A DNA stretch of 9,588 nt from the NCBI GenBank assembly GCA_016789485.1, contig JAEURE010000081.1, forward strand, positions 1 through 9,588, given 5' to 3'. The notes beneath the pieces were generated by a model that ran no database searches, was not told where the DNA came from, and was given only the letters and a program-made list of their open reading frames with translations. The translations under genes and the position numbers were made by a program. Source of the DNA: Anaerolineales bacterium (GTDB lineage: Bacteria; Chloroflexota; Anaerolineae; Anaerolineales; Villigracilaceae). Numbering within the stretch: the stretch's first letter is position 1; the number at the start of each line of letters is the position of its first letter. Positions 5,917-9,588 of the stretch are shown here, piece by piece.

Positions 5917-6714
5917 ATGACACAATCCCCAACCCCCATCCATGAGACTGTTCGCGAGCATTATGCCGAGCGGATCAAGAGCAGCGCCTCTTGCTGCGGA
6001 TCTGACAACTGCTGCAGTCCCGAAAGCACTCTCTACCCTGCTGACCTTCTCACCACCGTCCCAAGCGATGTAGCCAGCACCAGCTACGGCTGCGGCGACC
6101 CGATCACACTCGCATCTTTGAAACCTGGTCAAACCGTCCTTGACCTCGGCTCAGGCGCAGGACTCGACTGCTTGTTGGCTGCCCAGAAAGTCGGTCCCGA
6201 AGGACGCGTGATCGGCGTGGACATGACTCCAGAAATGATCGAGCGTGCGCAGGCGAATGCGAAGCGGGTCAACGCCACAAATGTCGAATTCCGTCAGGGT
6301 TATCTCGAAGACCTTCCCGTTGACAGCAGCACCGTGGACGTGATCATCTCCAACTGCGTGATCAACCTCTCGCCTGACAAGGAAAAGGTGTTCAACGAAG
6401 CCTTCCGTGTGCTTGCGCCTGGCGGCAAACTCGCCGTCTCTGATATTGTGACAGATGGTGAACTGCCCGAAGCCGTGCGAAACAGCCTGAGTGCGTGGGC
6501 TGGCTGCGTGGCTGGCGCTGTCGAAGCGAAGGAATACATCGCAATGATGGAAGCCGTCGGCTTCACCGATATTTCCATCAAACCTGTTTTCTTCGACAAG
6601 CAGACTGTGGATAGCGCGTTGAATGATATGAAACTGGACGTGAGCGAATATCCGCGCGACGCTGTGTACAAAGCGGTGTACAGCGCGAAGATCACGGCTT
6701 ACAAGCCTGCATAA
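5917..6714 (+). CDS. arsM: Arsenite S-adenosylmethionine methyltransferase
   Basis: This 265-residue cytosolic enzyme adds methyl groups from S-adenosylmethionine to As(III), giving mono- and further methylated arsenicals. The class I methyltransferase fold is clear: [16 protein letters not shown] binds the cofactor, and [14 protein letters not shown] holds the acidic residue for the ribose. The three cysteines that bind arsenic in ArsM enzymes are all present: C59 (SYGCGDP), C147 (SNCVINLSP) and C197 (WAGCVAGA). An extra cysteine cluster, SCCGSDNCC (26, 27, 32, 33), lies near the N-terminus, as in many bacterial ArsM proteins. The length is normal for a compact bacterial ArsM. The gene has a strong ribosome binding site (AAAGGAG, 7 nt spacing), its own ArsR operator and a terminator. 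Its likely product, trivalent methylarsenite, is the substrate expected for the permease gene that follows. Confidence 0.95.
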   Translation: MTQSPTPIHETVREHYAERIKSSASCCGSDNCCSPESTLYPADLLTTVPSDVASTSYGCGDPITLASLKPGQTVLDLGSGAGLDCLLAAQKVGPEGRVIGVDMTPEMIERAQANAKRVNATNVEFRQGYLEDLPVDSSTVDVIISNCVINLSPDKEKVFNEAFRVLAPGGKLAVSDIVTDGELPEAVRNSLSAWAGCVAGAVEAKEYIAMMEAVGFTDISIKPVFFDKQTVDSALNDMKLDVSEYPRDAVYKAVYSAKITAYKPA

Positions 6715-6727
6715 TTTCGGTCAAACT

Positions 6728-6789
6728 CATTGAGGCTGTATTGTTCGATACAGCCTCAGTGGACATGCCCTCATCTGGCATATTTTTTT
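6728..6789 (+). terminator. Tandem hairpin terminator after arsM
   Basis: The first hairpin is a long stem, TGAGGCTGTAT (6731-6741) with ATACAGCCTCA (6748-6758), extendable by three more pairs, without a U-tract. The second is ATGCC (6765-6769) with GGCAT (6777-6781), followed by seven T residues (6783-6789). Together they form a convincing terminator. The T-run ends just before the site 4 promoter/operator. Confidence 0.85.
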
Positions 6790-6820
6790 GAAAACTTACA
6801 TAGACAAACGTCTATATAAA
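6788..6820 (+). promoter_or_regulatory. Promoter/operator of the ArsP-type permease gene (site 4)
   Basis: The best palindrome of the four is ATAGACAAACGTCTAT at 6800-6815, with perfect 6-bp arms ATAGAC/GTCTAT. A possible promoter is TTGAAA (6788-6793), a 17-bp spacer and TCTATA (6811-6816); TATAAA at 6815-6820 is the position equivalent to the site 1 -10. The ribosome binding site AAAGGA (6818-6823) overlaps or abuts it. Confidence 0.75.
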
Positions 6821-6829
6821 GGAAATAAA

Positions 6830-7762
6830 ATGAACATCGTTGAGATCTTTCAATTTGCACTTGGCAAAGCAACCCAAACCTTCCTCGAACTCTGGCCGCT
6901 GCTCCTGTTGAGCGTTTTCATAAGTGTTGCACTCAAACTTTATGTTGACGAAGATCGCGTTGCAAATTTTTTGAAACGCAACCAACGCAACAGCGTGGCA
7001 ATGTCCACTGCGCTTGCGGTTGGCACGCCATTCTGTTCATGTGGCACAACCGCCGTTGTTCTCGGAATGATGGCCTCCACCATTCCGTGGGCACCCATTG
7101 TGGCTTTCCTTGTTGCCTCGCCGCTCACCTCTCCACAGGAAATGATCTACAGCGCAGGGCTCTTCGGCTGGCCCTTCGCCATCGTCTTCATGCTCGCTTC
7201 GATCCTGCTTGGGTTGGCTGGTGGTGCCATTGCAGGATTTGCCGAATCACGCGGCTGGCTGATAAATCAATCCCGCTTCAAACCCAAGCCTGAAACTGCT
7301 CTGCCAATGCTGCAGCTTGTTCCCACCCCAGGCAAACCACAAGTCACCCCCAAAATATTTGGCAGGGAATTGTTCGATGTGACCTGGAAACTGGTTCTGA
7401 TGTTCTTCGGCTTTTCATTTATCGGCTACTTCCTCAATGGCATCATCCCGCAGGATTGGATCAAATCTGCATTTGGTTCGGGCAACGCATTCAGCATTCC
7501 CCTCGCTGCGATCCTTGGCATCCCGTTCTACCTCAACACAGAAGCATCCCTGCCGCTCGTCCGCACTTTCATTGACTCAGGCATGAGTCACGGCGCCGCG
7601 CTCGCTTTTCTCATCACAGGTGCAGGCACATCCATCGGCGCAATAGCAGGCGCTCTTACGATCGCCCGTTGGCGTGTGATCGGGATCGTGCTTGGCACGC
7701 TTGTCGTTGGAGCGATCTTTCTTGGCTCGGCATATGACCTGCTGAATCCCATCCTGATGTAG
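6830..7762 (+). CDS. arsP: ArsP-family permease (organoarsenical efflux)
   Basis: This 310-residue multi-pass membrane protein belongs to the permease family that includes ArsP (formerly DUF318, COG0701). The family hallmark GTPFCSCGTT is present with C69 and C71. The second half repeats the pattern with GIPFYLNTEAS, where the cysteines are absent. About 8 membrane segments are visible, with a central hydrophilic loop around residues 145-180. Characterised ArsP proteins export trivalent methylated and aromatic arsenicals, which fits the neighbouring arsM. I place the start at ATG 6830, which has AAAGGA 6 nt upstream. The longer frame from TTG 6788 would add 14 residues that merely translate the operator and -10 region. 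The gene has its own ArsR operator and a strong terminator. Related permeases with other substrates exist, so the arsenic role rests partly on context. Confidence 0.88.
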   Translation: MNIVEIFQFALGKATQTFLELWPLLLLSVFISVALKLYVDEDRVANFLKRNQRNSVAMSTALAVGTPFCSCGTTAVVLGMMASTIPWAPIVAFLVASPLTSPQEMIYSAGLFGWPFAIVFMLASILLGLAGGAIAGFAESRGWLINQSRFKPKPETALPMLQLVPTPGKPQVTPKIFGRELFDVTWKLVLMFFGFSFIGYFLNGIIPQDWIKSAFGSGNAFSIPLAAILGIPFYLNTEASLPLVRTFIDSGMSHGAALAFLITGAGTSIGAIAGALTIARWRVIGIVLGTLVVGAIFLGSAYDLLNPILM

Positions 7763-7785
7763 GATCCTCATTCCATTTTCAATTT

Positions 7786-7821
7786 CAACGTGGACGGAAA
7801 ATTTCCGTCCACGTTGTTTTT
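7786..7821 (+). terminator. Rho-independent terminator of the permease gene
   Basis: A perfect 13-bp stem, CAACGTGGACGGA (7786-7798) with TCCGTCCACGTTG (7804-7816), has an AAATT loop and is followed by five T residues (7817-7821). It closes the arsenic island and separates it from the TetR unit. Confidence 0.92.
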
Positions 7822-7845
7822 AATAAGCACATGATATCCAGCATC

Positions 7846-7893
7846 TTGACAGTGCAAAGTTTAGGGTGTAAAAACAAACCGACTAGTCGGTTT
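7846..7893 (+). promoter_or_regulatory. tetR-type promoter with 18-bp palindromic operator
   Basis: TTGACA lies at 7846-7851 with a 17-bp spacer and a weak -10, TAAAAA (7869-7874). A perfect 18-bp palindrome, AAACCGACTAGTCGGTTT (7876-7893), covers the expected transcription start. The GAC...GTC core is typical of TetR-family operators, so the regulator gene directly downstream most likely represses itself and the epimerase gene. Confidence 0.8.
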
Positions 7894-7911
7894 TTATTCT
7901 TAAGAGGCAAA

Positions 7912-8508
7912 ATGCAGCAGCGAAGTGAAGAAACACGGTCAAAGATCATTGAATCGGCCATCAAGTTATTTTCCACACGCGGGTTCAACGCCGCAAGCGT
8001 GGATGATATTTGCAAAGAAGCAGGCATCAGCAAGGGCGCGTTCTATCATCACTTTGAAAGCAAGCAGGCGCTTTTCCTTGCCTTGCTGGATGGCTGGCTG
8101 GAAACCATTGATACCGCCATTGAGGCTACAAAAGATAAAACTGTTCCTGAAACATTCGCGCAAATTACAGAGGCATTCCCCTACATCTTTGCGACCGCAG
8201 GAGAAAACCTGCCGATGTTCCTTGAATTTTGGCTGCAAGCCAGCCGCGATAACAAGATCTGGCAGGCCAGCATTATTCCCTACCGCCGCTATCACAAGCA
8301 CTTCACCTCGCTCATCAAAAAAGGTGTGGATGAAGGTTCCTTCATAGAAGTTGACCCAGAGCTGACCGCGCGCATGATCGTCTCGATGGCAATGGGATTG
8401 CTGCTGCAAAGTCTGCTTGACCCGAAAGGCGCAAAATGGGAAAAGACCGCACGCGAGATCACAACGATGATGATGGATACTCTTCTTCTCAAAAGTGAGG
8501 CTCAATAA
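7912..8508 (+). CDS. TetR/AcrR-family transcriptional regulator
   Basis: This 198-residue protein has the TetR N-terminal DNA-binding domain (about 8-55): TRSKIIESAIKLFSTRGFNAASVDDICKEAG, then the recognition helix region ISKGAFYHHFESKQALF. The rest is an all-helical ligand-binding and dimer domain, whose ligand cannot be predicted. The start is ATG 7912, with AAGAGG at 7902-7907. The longer frame from ATG 7831 would begin upstream of the promoter and operator and is rejected; its 27 extra residues have no TetR features. The stop codon abuts the ATG of the epimerase gene with no spacer, so the two are one operon and the epimerase is the likely main target. The length is normal for the family. 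Confidence 0.92.
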   Translation: MQQRSEETRSKIIESAIKLFSTRGFNAASVDDICKEAGISKGAFYHHFESKQALFLALLDGWLETIDTAIEATKDKTVPETFAQITEAFPYIFATAGENLPMFLEFWLQASRDNKIWQASIIPYRRYHKHFTSLIKKGVDEGSFIEVDPELTARMIVSMAMGLLLQSLLDPKGAKWEKTAREITTMMMDTLLLKSEAQ

Positions 8509-9483
8509 ATGTGGCTTGTAACAGGCGCAACGGGACATATTGGAAATGTCCTTGTACAAAAACTATTGGAACGCGGCGAAAAAGTCAGAGCGTTGATTCT
8601 GCCGGGCGAAAGCCGCGAATCAATTTCGAGATTAAGAGTCGAAGCGTTCGAGGGTGACATCCTCAACATGGATTCGGTATTCGAGTCCATGCAGGGCATT
8701 AAAGGCATCTTCCATTTGGCGGGAGTTATTTCGATTATGCCGGGGTCAAACTCATTTGTGCAAAAAGTAAATGTGGAAGGTACGAAAAATATTCTACGCG
8801 CTGCCAGCAAAAAGAAAATCAAAAAGCTGATTTACACGTCGTCCATTCATGCAATTCAACGCGTGGAGGATGGAGTGATCGACGAGAATGTTCCATATGA
8901 TATGAACAATCCCTATGGCGCGTATGACCGTTCGAAGGCAGAGGCGACCCTGGAAGTATTGGATGCGGCTCGTTCCGGATTGGAAGCTGTTGTGACCTGC
9001 CCCACCGGCGTGATCGGCCCATATGATTTTCGCGGATCGATGATGGGCGCGGTCATCCATGATGCGGCAGTTGCGAAACCGACCCTGTATGTGGATGGCG
9101 CGTATGATTTCGTGGATGTGCGCGACGTGGCCGATGGGCTGATCGCTGCTGCAGAGCATGGCAAGCGCGGCGAGAGTTATATTTTGTCGGGACAAAAGAT
9201 CACAGTGCGTTACTTGCTTGAAACAGTGCGTGAAATTACGGGGAAGCATTTCTTTCAGATGAAAATTCCTTTTGACCTCGCGAAGTTTGCGGCAAAATTC
9301 ACGCCCGCTTATTATCGCTTTGCAAATGAAACGCCGCGATTTACGCCATATTCACTGGAGGTACTGCGAAGCAATTCAAATATCAGCCACGCAAAAGCGA
9401 CTCGCGAACTGGGGTATGCACCGCGACCGATCTTCGAAAGCATTCGCGATGCAGTGAAGTGGTTTTTGGAAAAGAAAAAATAA
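8509..9483 (+). CDS. NAD(P)-dependent epimerase/dehydratase (extended SDR)
   Basis: This 324-residue protein has the extended short-chain dehydrogenase/reductase fold. The features are the nucleotide-binding glycine motif TGATGHIG near the N-terminus, FEGDILN for the adenine side, FHLAGVIS, the serine region YTSSIHA, and the catalytic YxxxK as Y139 and K143 (YDRSK). A substrate-binding C-terminal part follows, with VDVRDVADGLIAA. It resembles the dihydroflavonol-4-reductase/HpnA-like group, which reduces or epimerises sugars, sterols or other carbonyl compounds; the substrate is not evident. The ATG follows the TetR stop directly, with GTGAGG about 8 nt upstream, so it is co-transcribed and probably controlled by that TetR. 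No clear U-rich terminator follows. Confidence 0.9.
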   Translation: MWLVTGATGHIGNVLVQKLLERGEKVRALILPGESRESISRLRVEAFEGDILNMDSVFESMQGIKGIFHLAGVISIMPGSNSFVQKVNVEGTKNILRAASKKKIKKLIYTSSIHAIQRVEDGVIDENVPYDMNNPYGAYDRSKAEATLEVLDAARSGLEAVVTCPTGVIGPYDFRGSMMGAVIHDAAVAKPTLYVDGAYDFVDVRDVADGLIAAAEHGKRGESYILSGQKITVRYLLETVREITGKHFFQMKIPFDLAKFAAKFTPAYYRFANETPRFTPYSLEVLRSNSNISHAKATRELGYAPRPIFESIRDAVKWFLEKKK

Positions 9484-9489
9484 TCTCGC

Positions 9490-9536
9490 TGGTCGCAATA
9501 CGCCTTTCGCGAAGTACGCTCAAGGCTACCCGACCA
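9490..9536. repeat. Nested palindrome, possible REP-like intergenic repeat
   Basis: Three nested inverted pairs lie between the epimerase stop and the next gene: TGGTCG (9490-9495) with CGACCA (9531-9536), GCCTT (9502-9506) with AAGGC (9522-9526), and GCG (9509-9511) with CGC (9517-9519) around an AAGTA loop. No T-run follows, so it is not a usual terminator. The inner CCTT...GCTCAAGG form recalls dispersed palindromic repeats seen in several bacterial genomes. Only one copy is in this window, so repetition is not shown. Confidence 0.4.
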
Positions 9537-9566
9537 CCATAAGCATATAAACCAAAAGGAGAAAAC

Positions 9567-9588
9567 ATGAAAATAGTTACAGATAGTG
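9567..9588 (+). CDS. Start of a probable DegV-family protein (partial)
   Basis: The frame opens with ATG at 9567 after a good ribosome binding site (AAAAGGAG, 9554-9561) and reads MKIVTDS before the window ends. This opening is the usual N-terminus of DegV-family fatty-acid-binding proteins (KIVTDS). Seven residues leave other possibilities open. Confidence 0.5.

Noticed and set aside
6788..6829. Longer permease frame starting at TTG 6788
   Set aside because: The extra 14 codons run through the operator and -10 region, while ATG 6830 has AAAGGA at a proper distance and the homologous N-terminus.
5258..7821. Arsenic island as a recent horizontal transfer
   Set aside because: Base composition and codon use look like the flanking genes, and no integrase, insertion sequence or direct repeats flank it.
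7831..7911. Longer TetR frame starting at ATG 7831
   Set aside because: It begins upstream of TTGACA and the 18-bp operator. ATG 7912 has its own ribosome binding site and gives a normal TetR N-terminus.
7966..8559. 197-codon open frame on the minus strand across tetR and the start of the epimerase gene
   Set aside because: It is antisense to two recognisable genes, lacks domain motifs and a ribosome binding site, and is best seen as a shadow frame.
1..9588. CRISPR array, tRNA or rRNA genes
   Set aside because: No regularly spaced direct repeats and no cloverleaf or rRNA-like stretch were seen. The only repeated motif is the four-copy operator, whose spacing follows the genes.

Overview
The window looks like chromosomal DNA of a free-living, roughly half-GC bacterium. 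My best guess is a Chloroflexota/Anaerolineae-type organism. This is inferred from the general look of the proteins (CinA with a worn C-terminal domain, an M14 peptidase with an HGGYEWN zinc site, an amidohydrolase fused to a CYTH-like domain) and not from any marker gene. Every gene I can support is on the + strand. I see no tRNA, rRNA, CRISPR array or insertion sequence.

Region 1 (1-4240) is one tight housekeeping operon: the tail of an unidentified gene, a CinA-family protein, a membrane-anchored M14 metallopeptidase, and an amidohydrolase of the MtaD/TrzA (nucleoside deaminase) type carrying a C-terminal CYTH-like domain. Gene junctions are 1 nt apart, 1 nt overlapped and 22 nt apart, and the operon ends in a perfect 13-bp hairpin. 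Region 2 (4241-5257) is a membrane protein of unknown function that begins only 10 nt after that hairpin and has no visible ribosome binding site.

Region 3 (5258-7821) is an arsenic-response island. It holds an ArsR-family repressor, a 26-residue peptide with 7 cysteines, an ArsM arsenite methyltransferase and an ArsP-type permease. Each of the four genes has its own copy of one operator (ATAGACAnnnnTCTATAT) directly before its ribosome binding site. arsR, arsM and the permease are each followed by a clear terminator, and the peptide gene by a hairpin. The likely logic is as follows. ArsR holds all four promoters shut. As(III) releases it. ArsM methylates arsenite using S-adenosylmethionine. 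The permease exports trivalent methylarsenicals. The small cysteine peptide, probably missed by automatic annotation, may bind or hand over As(III). No arsB/acr3, arsC or arsA is present in the window.

Region 4 (7822-9483) is a TetR-family regulator with a perfect 18-bp palindromic operator at its promoter, directly abutting an extended-SDR NAD(P)-dependent epimerase/reductase. Region 5 (9484-9588) holds a nested palindrome that looks like a dispersed intergenic repeat, then the first seven codons of a probable DegV-family gene.

Two starts need moving from the longest-frame prediction. The permease starts at ATG 6830, not TTG 6788, because the longer frame translates the operator. The TetR regulator starts at ATG 7912, not ATG 7831, because the longer frame begins upstream of the promoter.
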